Origin: Actinoallomurus soli | GTDB taxonomy: Bacteria > Actinomycetota > Actinomycetes > Streptosporangiales > Streptosporangiaceae | Direction of reading: 5' to 3' | DNA length: 64,000 nucleotides | Assembly (NCBI RefSeq): GCF_024055715.1 | Contig: NZ_JAMXMV010000001.1 | Coordinates: 124,001 to 188,000, forward strand | In this document: piece after piece, positions 1 through 10,097 of the stretch | How the letters are laid out: the number at the start of each line of letters is the position of its first letter | How positions within the stretch are numbered: the stretch's first letter is position 1 | The notes under the pieces: model-generated | What the model saw: the letters and a program-made list of their open reading frames with translations, nothing else | The model's database searches: none | What the model was told of the DNA's origin: nothing | Program-made: the position numbers and the translations under genes

Positions 1-1055
<1,055 letters not shown>

Positions 1056-1122
1056 CCGCGTCTCGGATCGTCCATCCTGGGGCAGGCTGACCTGAGTCAG
1101 CCGAGACCTTTGGGAGGCAACG

Positions 1123-1977
1123 ATGGTGGACGTCGGCCGGGTGGGAGTCTGGAGCATCGGACTCCGGAACGACGATCCGAGCGCCGCGAACGAGATCCGC
1201 GAGGCGGCGGCCGAGCTGGAGGAGCTCGGGTACGGCGCGATCTGGCTGGGTGGCAGCCCCGATGTGCGGCATGCGGTGCCACTGCTGGAGGCGACCTCCC
1301 GGATCGTCGTGGCGACCGGGATCCTCAACATCTGGGAGCACGACGCGGCCGACGTCGCGGACCGGCACAAGGCCGTGTCCTCGGCGCACCCGGGCCGGTT
1401 CCTGCTCGGGCTGGGCGCGAGCCATGCCAAGGCGGTCAAGGACTACGCCAAGCCGTACTCGGCCATGGCGCGGTACCTCGACGGCCTCGACGCCGCCGGC
1501 GCGCCGCCCTCGGAGCGGGTCCTGGCCGCGCTCGGCCCGCGCATGCTGGAGCTGGCCCGCGACCGTACGGCGGGCGCCCACCCGTACCTGGTGACCCCGG
1601 AGCACACGGAGCGGGCGCGGCAGATCCTCGGCCCGGATCGCCTCCTCGCCCCGGAGGTCAAGGTGGTGCTCGACACCGACCCCGGACGGGCACGCGCCAC
1701 GGCCCGCGCCCACCTGGGCTTCTACATGCAGCTGCCCAACTACACCAACAACCTGCTGCGGCTCGGCTTCACCGAGGACGATGTCGCCGACGGCGGCAGT
1801 GACCGGCTCGTCGACGCGGTCGTCGCGTGGGGCGACGTCGAGGCGGTACGGCGGCGCGTCGCCGCGCACCGGGACGCGGGCGCGGACCACGCCACCCTGC
1901 AGGTCCTCACCGGCGACCGGAACGGGCTGCCGCGGGCGGAGTGGCGGGAACTCGCCGCAGGACTCGACCTGCGCTGA
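1123..1977 (+). CDS. LLM-class F420-dependent oxidoreductase
   Basis: This 284-residue protein is a luciferase-like TIM-barrel flavin/F420 oxidoreductase. It shows the family pattern: an N-terminal strand, EELGYGAIWLGG near residue 35, a mid-protein ATGILNIW segment, HPGRFLLGLGASH, and a C-terminal part with an LQVLTGD strand. It most resembles the short actinobacterial TIGR03620-type subfamily. The ATG is preceded by GGGAGG at 1111-1116, which fixes the start. The substrate cannot be inferred. The gene stands alone between lepA and a degraded stretch. Confidence 0.85.
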   Translation: MVDVGRVGVWSIGLRNDDPSAANEIREAAAELEELGYGAIWLGGSPDVRHAVPLLEATSRIVVATGILNIWEHDAADVADRHKAVSSAHPGRFLLGLGASHAKAVKDYAKPYSAMARYLDGLDAAGAPPSERVLAALGPRMLELARDRTAGAHPYLVTPEHTERARQILGPDRLLAPEVKVVLDTDPGRARATARAHLGFYMQLPNYTNNLLRLGFTEDDVADGGSDRLVDAVVAWGDVEAVRRRVAAHRDAGADHATLQVLTGDRNGLPRAEWRELAAGLDLR

Positions 1978-2370
1978 CCCGTCGGATTCGGGCGGACTCG
2001 CCGGGACGGAGCAGGACGAGCCGGTCGGTCAGGCCGGCGCGATCGAACGCGCCGGTCAGTGCCTCGGCGTTCTCGGTGCAGTGTCCCCGGCTGTTGAAGT
2101 GGACGGGCGCGACCCGGCGCGCCCGCGGGCCGGAACCGCGGTCACGGTCAGGTCACCGGCGCCGGGCCGCCGCCCTGTGGTGGACATCCAGGGCGCGAGG
2201 CCGGTGGCGGTCCCGTCCAGGGGGAGCGGGCCGGGCGTACGCCGGCCGTGGTGGTCATGCATTCCGGACCGCCCGGAGTGGTTGTCCGGAACTCCCGGCT
2301 CATGCCCCTCCGGGTTGCACCGTCCGATTAAGGGGAATGGGTCGTGTCCGTGATGACCTAAGGAGGATCA
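1978..2370. other. Intergenic stretch without an intact gene
   Basis: These 393 bp hold no intact gene. The only recognisable content is a short minus-strand remnant near 1984-2120, listed separately. The last bases carry AAGGAGG at 2360-2366, the ribosome binding site of the next gene. Confidence 0.6.
1984..2120 (-). pseudogene. Remnant of an MBL-fold hydrolase C-terminus
   Basis: Read on the minus strand, one frame gives a protein-like stretch containing RRVAPVHFNSRGHCTENAEAL followed, one residue on, by GAFDRAGLTDRLVLLRPGE. This looks like the C-terminus of MBL-fold metal-dependent hydrolases, where a V-P-V-H-x-x-G-x-x-H-F-x-x-G segment is followed by an amphipathic helix and L-x-x-P-G. 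There is no catalytic HxHxDH region, start codon or stop at the expected place; the frame runs into the antisense of the upstream gene. I read it as a decayed gene; chance similarity is possible. Confidence 0.35.
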
Positions 2371-2832
2371 GTGGACGCGGCCATTGCAGGGCCGGAGACG
2401 AGCGACGCCGACCCGCGGGGGCCCGGCCGCGGCGGACCGGCGGAGATGACCATCATCGGAGTGATCACGCTTCCGGGCACGGAACGTTCGGTGGCCGACG
2501 GGCGCCGGTTCGTCGGCGAGACGCTCGGCCGGCGGCACCCCGCGGCCGACGCGGTCAGGCTCAGCGTCAGCGAACTCGCCACCAACGCGGTCAGGCACAC
2601 GCCGAGCGGCACGGGCGGCCGGATCACGATCAGGCTCGCCGCCGCCGAGAACGCCGTCCGCGCCGAGGTGATCAACGACGGCGCCACCGGCTCGGAGCCG
2701 CGGCTCCAGAGCCCGCCGGAGGCGGACGCCGAGCACGGCAGGGGATTGGTCCTCATCGACACGGTCGCGGACCGGTGGGGCGTGACCCGGGGCGCCCACC
2801 GGACGACGGTCTGGGCCGAGTTCTCGTACTGA
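2371..2832 (+). CDS. RsbW-like ATP-binding protein (HATPase)
   Basis: A 153-residue single-domain GHKL ATPase of the anti-sigma/serine-kinase type common in actinomycetes. The N-box is ELATNAVRHTPSG, the G1 box is around VINDGA, and the G2 box is HGRGLVLIDTVADRWG, followed by the usual TVWAEF strand. About 45 disordered Gly/Pro-rich residues precede the domain. The start is GTG 2371, 4 nt after AAGGAGG. Such proteins usually bind a sigma factor or an anti-sigma antagonist; no partner is adjacent, so its target is unknown. Confidence 0.85.
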   Translation: MDAAIAGPETSDADPRGPGRGGPAEMTIIGVITLPGTERSVADGRRFVGETLGRRHPAADAVRLSVSELATNAVRHTPSGTGGRITIRLAAAENAVRAEVINDGATGSEPRLQSPPEADAEHGRGLVLIDTVADRWGVTRGAHRTTVWAEFSY

Positions 2833-2951
2833 CGACCGCCATGCGCCGTACGGCGGCCCCAGGGCGGTGCGAGGCTCCGTCGTGCCGCACCCGATGAGGG
2901 CGGCACGCGTCGTGGCGGGGGCACGCCGCCGAAGCACTCCCGCGCGGACGG

Positions 2952-2963
2952 CAGACTTGAGAC
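2952..2963 (+). promoter_or_regulatory. Possible leaderless -10 element of hemW
   Basis: CAGACT lies 6 nt before the GTG of hemW and no Shine-Dalgarno is visible. The spacing matches the leaderless pattern repeated elsewhere in this window. No convincing -35 hexamer is seen. Confidence 0.25.
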
Positions 2964-4172
2964 GTGCCCTCGACCCTGCCCGACGGAGACCCGGTCCCGA
3001 ACGACGGCGCGTTGCCCGCCAGTGCCCTCGACGGCCTCGGCGACCGCCCGTTCGGCTTCTACGTCCACGTCCCCTTCTGTGTGACCCGCTGCGGCTACTG
3101 CGACTTCAACACCTACACCGCCACCGAGTTGCGCGGCGCGTCCCGCGAGGCGTACGCCGACACGGCCATCGCGGAGATCCGGCTGGCCCGCCGCGTGCTC
3201 GGCGACGTCGACCTGCCCGTCCAGACGGTCTTCGTGGGAGGGGGAACACCCACCCTGCTGCCCGCCGACGACCTCGGGCGGATCCTCGACGCGATCGACA
3301 AGGAGTTCGGCCTGGCGGCGGCCGCCGAGGTGACGACCGAGGCCAATCCCGAGACGGTCGACCCCGGCTACCTCGCACGCCTCCGCGAGGCGGGCTTCAC
3401 ACGGATGTCGTTCGGGATGCAGAGCGCGCGTGAGCACGTGCTGGCCGTCCTCGACCGTACGCACACGCCCGGCCGGCCACAGCAGTGCGTCCGGTGGGCG
3501 CGGGAGGCCGGCTTCGAGCACGTCAACCTGGACCTCATCTACGGTGCGCCGGGGGAGAGTGACACGGACTGGCAGGCCAGCCTGGAGGCCGCCCTGGAGG
3601 CCGGTCCCGACCACGTGTCGGCCTACGCGCTCATCGTCGAGGAGGGCACCCGGCTGGCCGCGCAGGTCCGCCGCGGGCAGGTCGCCGCGCCGGACGACGA
3701 CGCCATGGCGGACCGTTACCTCGCCACGGAACGGATGCTGAGCGCGGGCGGCCTGCGCTGGTACGAGATCTCCAACTGGGCGGCGGACGACGACGCCCGG
3801 TGCCGCCACAATCTCCTGTACTGGACCGGCGGCGACTGGTGGGGGGTCGGCCCGGGCGCCCACAGCCACGTCGGCGGCACCCGCTGGTGGAACGTCAAGC
3901 ACCCCGCCGCGTACGCCGCCCGCCTCGCGTCCGGCGCCACGCCCGCGCACGCCCGCGAGGTCCTGGAGGACGCCGACCGCCGCTTCGAACGCGTCATGCT
4001 CGAACTGCGGCTGGCCGAGGGCTGCCCGCTGGACCTGCTCGATGACGCCGCCGTCCGCCGCGCGGTCACCGACGGACTCCTCGTCCCGGAGGCGTACGAC
4101 GCGGGCCGCGCGGTGCTCACGCTGCGCGGGCGGCTGCTGGCCGACGCGGTCGTCCGCGACCTGACGCCCTGA
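2964..4172 (+). CDS. hemW: HemW-type radical SAM heme chaperone
   Basis: HemW is a radical SAM protein related to oxygen-independent coproporphyrinogen III oxidase; it binds heme and is thought to deliver it rather than oxidise coproporphyrinogen. The 402-residue product has the radical SAM cluster motif C39-x3-C43-x2-C46 in HVPFCVTRCGYCDFNTYT, the VFVGGGTPTLL segment, and the HemW signature CRHNLLYW with GVGPGAHSH. True HemN has an extra N-terminal cysteine and extension that are absent. In many actinobacteria it lies between lepA and hrcA, as here. It starts at GTG without a clear SD. Confidence 0.92.
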   Translation: MPSTLPDGDPVPNDGALPASALDGLGDRPFGFYVHVPFCVTRCGYCDFNTYTATELRGASREAYADTAIAEIRLARRVLGDVDLPVQTVFVGGGTPTLLPADDLGRILDAIDKEFGLAAAAEVTTEANPETVDPGYLARLREAGFTRMSFGMQSAREHVLAVLDRTHTPGRPQQCVRWAREAGFEHVNLDLIYGAPGESDTDWQASLEAALEAGPDHVSAYALIVEEGTRLAAQVRRGQVAAPDDDAMADRYLATERMLSAGGLRWYEISNWAADDDARCRHNLLYWTGGDWWGVGPGAHSHVGGTRWWNVKHPAAYAARLASGATPAHAREVLEDADRRFERVMLELRLAEGCPLDLLDDAAVRRAVTDGLLVPEAYDAGRAVLTLRGRLLADAVVRDLTP

Positions 4173-4181
4173 GCGGGACCG

Positions 4182-5246
4182 TCACCTGACGATGGGCCAG
4201 CAGAGCCACTTCGGGATGACGTACAGCTCGCCCTTGTTCGCCCGGAGCGCGGCGACGATGAGGTAGATCACGTGCGCGACGCCGTACGCCAGCATCGCCG
4301 GAATCGCGACGATCGCGCCGATCCCGAGTGTGGCCAGGGAGACGACGACGCACGCGATCGTCAACAGGAGGCTGGTCAGCGCGAGGTTCAGCGCCTGCGC
4401 GCCGTGGAAGCGCAGGTACGGCGACCGGTCCTTCTGCGCCAGGTAGACGATGAGCGGCGCGATGAGGCCGATCGCGAACTGCCCGAGGTAGGCGAGCAGC
4501 GCCCACGTGTTCTCGTCGGTCGCCGCGAACCCCTGGCGCGGGGGCCCGTATCCGTACGGGACGGGCGGCCCGGCGTAGGGCGGTCCGGCGTGCGCCGACC
4601 CGGACGGGTTCGGCGGCGGGCCGTAGGGCGGCGGCCCGGGCGGGTTCGGCGGCGGGCCGTAGGGCGGCGGGCCGGACCGCCCGCCGTAGGCGTGGGGATA
4701 GGGGCCCGGCTGCGGCGGCCCGGCGAATGAGCCGGGAGGCGGTCCGGCCGGCGCACCGTACGGGCGGGGGTGGGGACCGGTCTGCGGTCCGGCCGGCGCA
4801 CCGTACGGACCAGGGTGGGGACCGCTCTGCGGTCCGGCCGGGCCGGGGTGTGGGCCCGGGTGCGGCCCGGTCGGCCGGGCGTACGGGCCGGGGCGTGGGC
4901 CGGACGTCTGCGGGTCAGGAGCAGGACCGGGCTGCGGCGGACCGGCCGGAGCCGCCGGTCCGCTCATCAGCGGATCCGGCGGTTCGAAGGAGGGCCGCGA
5001 GTCGCGTCGCTCAGACGAACGCCGATCCTGCGGCCCGGAGGACGCCTTCGAGTCCTGGGGCGGAGGCGGCGGAGAGTCCTGCGGCCCGGATGGCGGCTGC
5101 GAGTCCTGGAGCTCAGGCGGCAGGGAGTCCTGGGGCTCGAAGGAGGGCCGCGAGTCCTTGGGCTCAGGCGGCAGGGAGTCCTGGGGCTCGAAGGAGGGCC
5201 GCGAGTCCTGGGGCTCAGGCGGCGGGGAGTCCTGCGCCTCGGTCAC
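4182..5246 (-). CDS. DUF4870 membrane protein with Pro-rich repeat tail
   Basis: The last 110 or so residues are a DUF4870 (Tic20-like) membrane domain: ENTWALLAYLGQFA, then IAPLIVYLAQKDRSPYLRFH, with three or four hydrophobic segments and the conserved RFHGAQALN. The first 240 residues are disordered and very rich in Pro, Gly, Asp and Ser. They begin with a 17-residue repeat built on PQDS and continue with GPHPGP-like runs. The start is GTG 5246, with AGGA upstream inside the preceding stop region. It lies 7 bp downstream of its paralogue, so the two form an operon. The function of DUF4870 is unknown; the tail may be a scaffold or wall-spanning segment. Confidence 0.8.
   Translation of the reverse strand: MTEAQDSPPPEPQDSRPSFEPQDSLPPEPKDSRPSFEPQDSLPPELQDSQPPSGPQDSPPPPPQDSKASSGPQDRRSSERRDSRPSFEPPDPLMSGPAAPAGPPQPGPAPDPQTSGPRPGPYARPTGPHPGPHPGPAGPQSGPHPGPYGAPAGPQTGPHPRPYGAPAGPPPGSFAGPPQPGPYPHAYGGRSGPPPYGPPPNPPGPPPYGPPPNPSGSAHAGPPYAGPPVPYGYGPPRQGFAATDENTWALLAYLGQFAIGLIAPLIVYLAQKDRSPYLRFHGAQALNLALTSLLLTIACVVVSLATLGIGAIVAIPAMLAYGVAHVIYLIVAALRANKGELYVIPKWLCWPIVR
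5116..5217. repeat. 51-bp tandem repeat inside the DUF4870 gene
   Basis: Two adjacent 51-bp units, starting at 5116 and 5167, differ at about one position (TTGGGCTC versus TGGGGCTC). Each encodes 17 residues of the form LPPEPKDSRPSFEPQDS. Degenerate further copies follow on both sides. It preserves the frame and changes only the length of the disordered tail. Confidence 0.75.
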
Positions 5247-5253
5247 GGCGGTC

Positions 5254-5892
5254 CTAGCGGAAGATCGGCCAGGCGGCGACCGACGGGAGGCGGTACCACT
5301 CGCAGCGGTTGGCGCCGATCGCGGCCTTGACGATGCAGAAGTACTCGATGGCCACGACCGCCAGCGCGATCAGCAGCCCCGGCACGCCCATGAAGTACAT
5401 CGCCGCGAACGCGAGGAGGTTGCACACGATCATCGCGATCGACAGGTTGAGCGCCTGCACCGCGTGGAACCGCGCGAACCGCGAAGAGCGCCCCTTCGCC
5501 AGGTAGACGATGGCCGGCGCGACGAACCCGCCGACGAACATTCCGACGTAGGCGGGAACGGCCCAGCGTTCGTCCTCGTCGGTCACCGGCCCGCCGGGGA
5601 CCATCGGCTCCCGGCGCCGCTTCGCGGGCGCCGGCGGGGCGTACCCGGCGGCCGGTCCGGGGTGCTGCCCGGGCGGCGCGCCGTACGGCTGCTGCTGGGG
5701 GTATCCCCCCTGGTGGCCGCCCTGGCCGTACCCTCCCTGGCCGTAGCCCGCCTGCGGGTACCCCGGCTGCGGATAGGGCGCGTGCCCATGGCCCCCGTGC
5801 CCCGGGCCGTACGCCTGGGCTCCCGGACCGGCGTACGGGCCCGACCCCCCGGAGCCCGGACGTCCGTGGCCCGGCTGCCGACCATAGGTCAT
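5254..5892 (-). CDS. DUF4870 membrane protein, Gly/Tyr/Pro-rich N-terminus
   Basis: A 212-residue paralogue of the downstream gene. The C-terminal domain reads DEDERWAVPAYVGMFVGG, then PAIVYLAKGRSSRFARFHAVQALN, with three hydrophobic helices and the ending W-P-I-F-R, parallel to W-P-I-V-R in its partner. The first 100 residues are low complexity with repeated YPQPGYPQ and GYGQGG units, typical of actinobacterial membrane proteins of this class. The start is ATG 5892. It is the first gene of the two-gene unit; the role is unknown. Confidence 0.8.
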   Translation of the reverse strand: MTYGRQPGHGRPGSGGSGPYAGPGAQAYGPGHGGHGHAPYPQPGYPQAGYGQGGYGQGGHQGGYPQQQPYGAPPGQHPGPAAGYAPPAPAKRRREPMVPGGPVTDEDERWAVPAYVGMFVGGFVAPAIVYLAKGRSSRFARFHAVQALNLSIAMIVCNLLAFAAMYFMGVPGLLIALAVVAIEYFCIVKAAIGANRCEWYRLPSVAAWPIFR

Positions 5893-5986
5893 GTCCCTGA
5901 TGCCCCTTCCGGCGAAGCGTGAGAAGTGCCGATGCGAACGCGCAGTTTATGAGACGCGCGGCGGCGCCGGATGGTTCTGGAGGACC

Positions 5987-6817
5987 TCAGCCCGTCTGCG
6001 GGACGGTGACGAAGTCGATGAGCTCCTCCACCCGCCCGAGCAGCGCGGGCTCGAGGTCGGCGTACGTGCGGACCCGGCCGAGGATCGCCTGCCACACCTC
6101 GCCCGGCTCGCCCCTCCACCCGAGCGCCGCGATGACGCCCTCCTTCCAGGAGATCCCGCGGGGTACCCGCGGCCAGGCGGGGATGCCGAGCGCCGCGGGC
6201 TTGACGGCCTCCCAGATGTCGATGAAGGGATGGCCGGTGACCAGGACGTACGGGGAGGAGACCTGGTCGGAGATCCGGCTCTCCTTGGACCCGGCCACGA
6301 GGTGGTCGACGAGCACGCCCAGCCGGCGTTCCGGCCCCGGGCCGAACTCCGCGACGATGTCCGGGAGGTGGTCGACGCCCTCCAGGTACTCCACGACGAC
6401 GCCCTCGACCCGCAGGTCGTGCCCCCAGATCTTCTCGACGAGCTCCGCGTCGTGGCGGCCCTCGACGTAGATCCGGCTCTCCCGGGCGACCCGCGCCCGG
6501 AGGTTCGGCACGGCGATCGAACCCGACGCCGACCGGGCCGGACCCGCCGCCCGTACGGGACGGACGAGCGTCACGGGCTTGCCGTCGATGAGGAACCCTG
6601 CCTTCGCCAGCGGGAAGACCCGGCGCTTGCCGAAGCGGTCCTCCAGGGTCACGGCGTCCTTCTCGCAGGCGACGACCGCGCCGCAGAACCCGCTCGCCGG
6701 GTCCTCGGCGACCAGGCCCGGCTCCGCGGCGACCTCCGGGATCTGTCCCTTACGCGGACGGCGCCAGTCACCGGACAGGACGTCGCGTCCATAGTCTTTG
6801 CTCCGCACGCGTCGCAC
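5987..6817 (-). CDS. DUF3097 family protein
   Basis: This 276-residue soluble protein matches the actinobacterial DUF3097 family, often found near hrcA-dnaJ as here. Recognisable stretches are SKDYGRDVLSGDWRRP at the N-terminus, RESRIYVEGRHDAELVEKIWG in the middle and VLVTGHPFIDIWEAVKP later. The EGRHDAELV segment, with the acidic residues around it, resembles a Toprim-like metal-binding core, which is an inference. The start is GTG 6817; a second in-frame GTG four codons later is also possible. No biochemical role is established to my knowledge. Confidence 0.75.
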   Translation of the reverse strand: MRRVRSKDYGRDVLSGDWRRPRKGQIPEVAAEPGLVAEDPASGFCGAVVACEKDAVTLEDRFGKRRVFPLAKAGFLIDGKPVTLVRPVRAAGPARSASGSIAVPNLRARVARESRIYVEGRHDAELVEKIWGHDLRVEGVVVEYLEGVDHLPDIVAEFGPGPERRLGVLVDHLVAGSKESRISDQVSSPYVLVTGHPFIDIWEAVKPAALGIPAWPRVPRGISWKEGVIAALGWRGEPGEVWQAILGRVRTYADLEPALLGRVEELIDFVTVPQTG

Positions 6818-6841
6818 CGTACCGGTCCGGAGGCGGGCGGG

Positions 6842-7660
6842 TCAGCCGGGCGGCCGCCCGGGGCCGGATCGCCGGCCCAGGTGGTCGTGGCCGCGCCGGA
6901 CCGCGTCCCGCAGCGTCTCGGCGGGGTACGGCCAGCCGCCCGCGGCCAGGGCCTCCTCGACGTCCAGCCCCTCCGCGTGCGTCTCGCGCACCCGGCGGGC
7001 CACCAGGTCGATCTCCGCGTGCTGCCGGGCCGCGAACTCCTGATCCACCGGTGCGCCGTGGCCGGGCACGAGAACGCCGTCGACGGTCCGCAGCAGCGCC
7101 GCCAGGGTCGCCGGCCACTCCAGCGGGAACGAGTCGGCCCCGTACGACGGCGGGCCGGACTGCTCGACCAGGTCACCGGTGAAGGCGCACCGCGCGTCGG
7201 GCGCCCAGACGACCAGGTCGCCGTCGGTGTGCCCCGGGCCGAAGTGCAGCAGCTCGACGACGCGGTCGCCGAGGTCCACCTCGGCGCGGTCGGTGACGAG
7301 CCGGTCGGGAGCGAGCAGGAGATCGGTCTCGACCTTCTCCGCCCAGCCGGGGAACTCGCGCGCCAGCATGGGCCGCGCGGTCTCCGCCAGGTAGCGGGGC
7401 AGCGACGCGTGGCCCCAGCGGGCCCCGGCGGTGAACGCCGCGTTGCCGAAGCAGTGGTCGAAGTGGCCGTGGGTGTTCACGATGACGGGGTTGTCCACCC
7501 CGAGTACGCGAAGGTCGTCGCGCAGGCGAACGCCCTGTGCGACACTCGCGCGGGTGTCCACGACGACGGCGCCGGCGGACCCGACGACGACCCCCACGGT
7601 CACGTCGAAGTCGGAATAACGACGCTGGAAACAGCGTTCGGCAATCTCGTGCCAGGTCAC
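6842..7660 (-). CDS. MBL-fold metallo-hydrolase
   Basis: A 272-residue metallo-beta-lactamase-fold hydrolase of the glyoxalase II/quinoprotein-relay-like type. The zinc motif HxHxDH appears as NTHGHFDHCFGN. Later ligands are in HFGPGHTDGDL, FTGDLVEQ and LVPGHGAPVD. The start is taken as GTG 7660 (V-T-W-H-E-I), since upstream residues are not protein-like. The gene diverges from hrcA and their 5' ends are about 135 bp apart. The substrate is unknown. Confidence 0.8.
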   Translation of the reverse strand: MTWHEIAERCFQRRYSDFDVTVGVVVGSAGAVVVDTRASVAQGVRLRDDLRVLGVDNPVIVNTHGHFDHCFGNAAFTAGARWGHASLPRYLAETARPMLAREFPGWAEKVETDLLLAPDRLVTDRAEVDLGDRVVELLHFGPGHTDGDLVVWAPDARCAFTGDLVEQSGPPSYGADSFPLEWPATLAALLRTVDGVLVPGHGAPVDQEFAARQHAEIDLVARRVRETHAEGLDVEEALAAGGWPYPAETLRDAVRRGHDHLGRRSGPGRPPG

Positions 7661-7736
7661 ACGAGTGACTCTGCCATGTTCGAGGCGAGAACGTGATCCA
7701 CCGGCGTCTCCTTCTGTGTGCCACCGGGCCGTACAC

Positions 7737-7763
7737 TTGGCACTCAGAGGAGAAGAGTGCCAA
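7737..7763. promoter_or_regulatory. CIRCE operator of hrcA
   Basis: TTGGCACTC-N9-GAGTGCCAA is a perfect 9-bp inverted repeat with the 9-nt spacer that defines CIRCE, the operator bound by HrcA. It lies 32 bp before the hrcA start, so hrcA-dnaJ is autoregulated by heat shock in the classical way. Confidence 0.95.
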
Positions 7764-7795
7764 ATTGAAGGGCTGTGGACACGGGAGGTGAGTGC

Positions 7796-8809
7796 GTGCT
7801 CGACGACCGGAAGCTGGCGGTGCTGCGGGCCATCGTCGAAGATTACGTGTCCACCCATGAGCCGGTGGGTTCGAAGGCGCTGGTCGATCGGCACAACCTC
7901 GGCGTCTCGCCGGCCACGATCCGCAACGACATGGCCGTGCTGGAGGAGCAGGGGTACATCGCCCAGCCCCACACGAGCGCGGGGCGCGTACCGACCGACA
8001 AGGGATACCGGCTGTTCGTCGACCGGCTGTCGACGATCAAGCCGCTGTCCGTGGCCGAGCGGCGCGCGATCGAGACGTTCCTCGCCAACACCTATGACCT
8101 GGACGACGTCGTCAGCCGCACCGTCCGGCTGCTCGCGCAGCTGACCCGGCAGGTCGCGGTCGTGCAGTACCCTTCGCTCACGCGGTCGTCGGTACGGCAC
8201 GTCGAGCTGGTTCCGATCGCCTCCGAGCGGCTGCTGCTCGTCGTGATCACCAACACCGGCCGGGTCGAGCAGCGGGCGATCGAGACGCATCATCCCGTCT
8301 CCGACGAGGCGATCGCGCACCTGCGGGCCCTGCTCAACGCGCGCCTGGACGGGTGCTGGCTCACCGACGTCCCCGACGCGCTGGCAGACCTGCCCGAGCA
8401 GGTGTCCGTGGACGAGCGGGCACTGGCGACGACGGTGCTGTCGGTTCTCCTCGAAAGCCTCGTGGAGAAGCACGAAGAAAAGATAATCATCGGCGGCGCG
8501 GCGAACCTCGCCCGCGCCGACTTGTCCCAGAGCCTCCGCGACGTGCTGGAGGCGCTGGAAGAACAGGTCGTCCTGATGCGGCTGCTCGGCGAGGCGGGGG
8601 ACCCCTCCAGCCTCACCGTGCGGATCGGCACCGAGAACCCGCACGAGGGCCTGCGCACGACCTCGGTGGTCGCCACCGGCTACGGCGCCGGCGACCAGGC
8701 CGTTGCCCGGCTCGGCGTGCTCGGTCCGACGCGGATGGACTACCCCGGGACGATGGGAGCAGTACGCGCAGTGGCACGTTACGTCGGTCAGATTCTGGCG
8801 GGGTCGTAA
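7796..8809 (+). CDS. hrcA: Heat-inducible repressor HrcA
   Basis: HrcA represses class I heat-shock genes by binding CIRCE and needs GroEL for activity. The protein (337 residues from GTG 7796) has the N-terminal winged helix [20 protein letters not shown], the strongly conserved [19 protein letters not shown] and [13 protein letters not shown], and a C-terminal GAF-like part ending in YVGQIL. I choose GTG 7796 because GGGAGG lies about 9 nt upstream; GTG 7775, seven codons earlier, has no SD. The TAA stop directly abuts the GTG of dnaJ, so the two are coupled. Confidence 0.96.
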   Translation: MLDDRKLAVLRAIVEDYVSTHEPVGSKALVDRHNLGVSPATIRNDMAVLEEQGYIAQPHTSAGRVPTDKGYRLFVDRLSTIKPLSVAERRAIETFLANTYDLDDVVSRTVRLLAQLTRQVAVVQYPSLTRSSVRHVELVPIASERLLLVVITNTGRVEQRAIETHHPVSDEAIAHLRALLNARLDGCWLTDVPDALADLPEQVSVDERALATTVLSVLLESLVEKHEEKIIIGGAANLARADLSQSLRDVLEALEEQVVLMRLLGEAGDPSSLTVRIGTENPHEGLRTTSVVATGYGAGDQAVARLGVLGPTRMDYPGTMGAVRAVARYVGQILAGS

Positions 8810-9946
8810 GTGGCGAACGACTACTACGCGACCCTCGGGGTGCGCCGTGACGCCAGCGCGGACGAGATCAAGAAGGCCTACCGCAGGCTCGCGCGGGAGC
8901 TGCATCCGGACGTGAACCCGGACCCGGCCACCCAGGAGAAGTTCAAGGAGATCACCCAGGCGTACGAGGTGCTCTCCGACCCGAAGAAGCGCGAGATGTA
9001 CGACCTGGGCGCCGACCCGTTCGCGAGCGGCGCCGGGGCGGGGGCCGGGGCCGGCGGCTTCGGCGCCGGGTTCCCCTTCAGCGACATCATGGACGCGTTC
9101 TTCGGCACCGCGACCCAGCGCGGGCCGCGCAGCCGGGCCCGGCGCGGCCGCAACGGCACCGTCCGCGTGGAGCTCGACCTGTCCGAGACGGCGTTCGGCA
9201 CCACCCGTGAGCTCACCGTCGACACGGCGGTCGTCTGTGACACCTGCTCGGGTGCGGGTACGGCCCCCGGCACGCACCCCGAGACGTGCGACATGTGCCA
9301 CGGCCGCGGCGAGGTCCAGCAGGTCACCCGGTCGTTCCTCGGCCAGGTGATGACCTCGCGTGCCTGCCCGCAGTGCGGCGGCTACGGCACCATGATCCGC
9401 ACGCCGTGCACGGAGTGCTCCGGCGACGGGCGCGTCCGCACCCGCCGTACGATCAAGGTCCGCATCCCCGCCGGCGTCGAGAACGGCACTCACATCCAGC
9501 TCGCCGGCGAGGGCGAGGTCGGTCCCGGCGGCGGCCCGGCCGGCGACCTGTTCCTCGAGATCGTGGAGCGTCCGCACGCGATCTTCGAGCGGCAGGGCGA
9601 CGACCTGCACTGCACCGTCCAGGTCCCGATGACGGCGGCCGCGCTCGGCACCTCGCTGATCGTCGAGACCCTGGACGGCCCGGAGGAGATCGACATCCGG
9701 CCCGGCACGCAGTCCGGCCAGGTCATCCCGATGTACGGCCGGGGCGTCAAGCACCTCAACGAGAGCGGCCGCGGCGATCTGATGATCCACGTGAACATCG
9801 AGACGCCGACCAAGCTCGACGAGGAGCAGGAGGAGCTGCTGCGCAAGCTGGCGAGCCTGCGCGGCGAGGAGCGACCGCCCGGCAAGTTCGCGCCGGGCCA
9901 GCAGGGCTTCTTCTCCCGCCTCCGCGACGCCTTCAACGGCCGCTGA
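8810..9946 (+). CDS. dnaJ: Chaperone protein DnaJ
   Basis: DnaJ stimulates the DnaK ATPase and delivers unfolded substrates. The 378-residue protein has an N-terminal J domain with the HPD motif (H32-P33-D34), a Gly-rich linker ([15 protein letters not shown]), four CxxCxGxG zinc repeats ([32 protein letters not shown]) and the C-terminal substrate-binding domains. The GTG start follows the hrcA stop with no gap. Its place behind hrcA marks the actinobacterial second DnaJ (dnaJ2), co-regulated through CIRCE. A strong terminator follows. Confidence 0.96.
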   Translation: MANDYYATLGVRRDASADEIKKAYRRLARELHPDVNPDPATQEKFKEITQAYEVLSDPKKREMYDLGADPFASGAGAGAGAGGFGAGFPFSDIMDAFFGTATQRGPRSRARRGRNGTVRVELDLSETAFGTTRELTVDTAVVCDTCSGAGTAPGTHPETCDMCHGRGEVQQVTRSFLGQVMTSRACPQCGGYGTMIRTPCTECSGDGRVRTRRTIKVRIPAGVENGTHIQLAGEGEVGPGGGPAGDLFLEIVERPHAIFERQGDDLHCTVQVPMTAAALGTSLIVETLDGPEEIDIRPGTQSGQVIPMYGRGVKHLNESGRGDLMIHVNIETPTKLDEEQEELLRKLASLRGEERPPGKFAPGQQGFFSRLRDAFNGR

Positions 9947-9957
9947 GCCCCACGCCG

Positions 9958-9993
9958 AGGCCCCCGCTCCCCGGACACGGGGAGCGGGGGCCT
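9958..9993 (+). terminator. Strong hairpin terminator after dnaJ
   Basis: A 15-bp perfect stem (AGGCCCCCGCTCCCC with its complement) with a 6-nt loop begins 12 bp after the dnaJ stop. There is no real U-tract, as is usual in high-GC actinobacteria. Confidence 0.85.
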
Positions 9994-10097
9994 TCGCGGA
10001 CGGAGCGGGAGCCTCGTTCGCACGGCCGGACCGGGGAAGGCTTCGCGCACGCGTTCACCGGTCCGGCCCGCGGGCCCGTTCGACCCCGCCGTACGCC

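Noticed and set aside
4560-5220. Repeated units resembling a CRISPR array
   Set aside because: The repeats have no spacers, vary in length, and encode Pro-rich protein in frame.
7661-7680. Six-codon ATG frame ending on the MBL GTG (GTGTGA)
   Set aside because: Too short, no SD, and no regulatory logic; likely chance.
7661-9790. Long minus-strand open frame running upstream of the MBL gene through hrcA and dnaJ
   Set aside because: It is antisense to two well-supported genes, has no family resemblance beyond the MBL part, and reflects GC-rich third-position bias.
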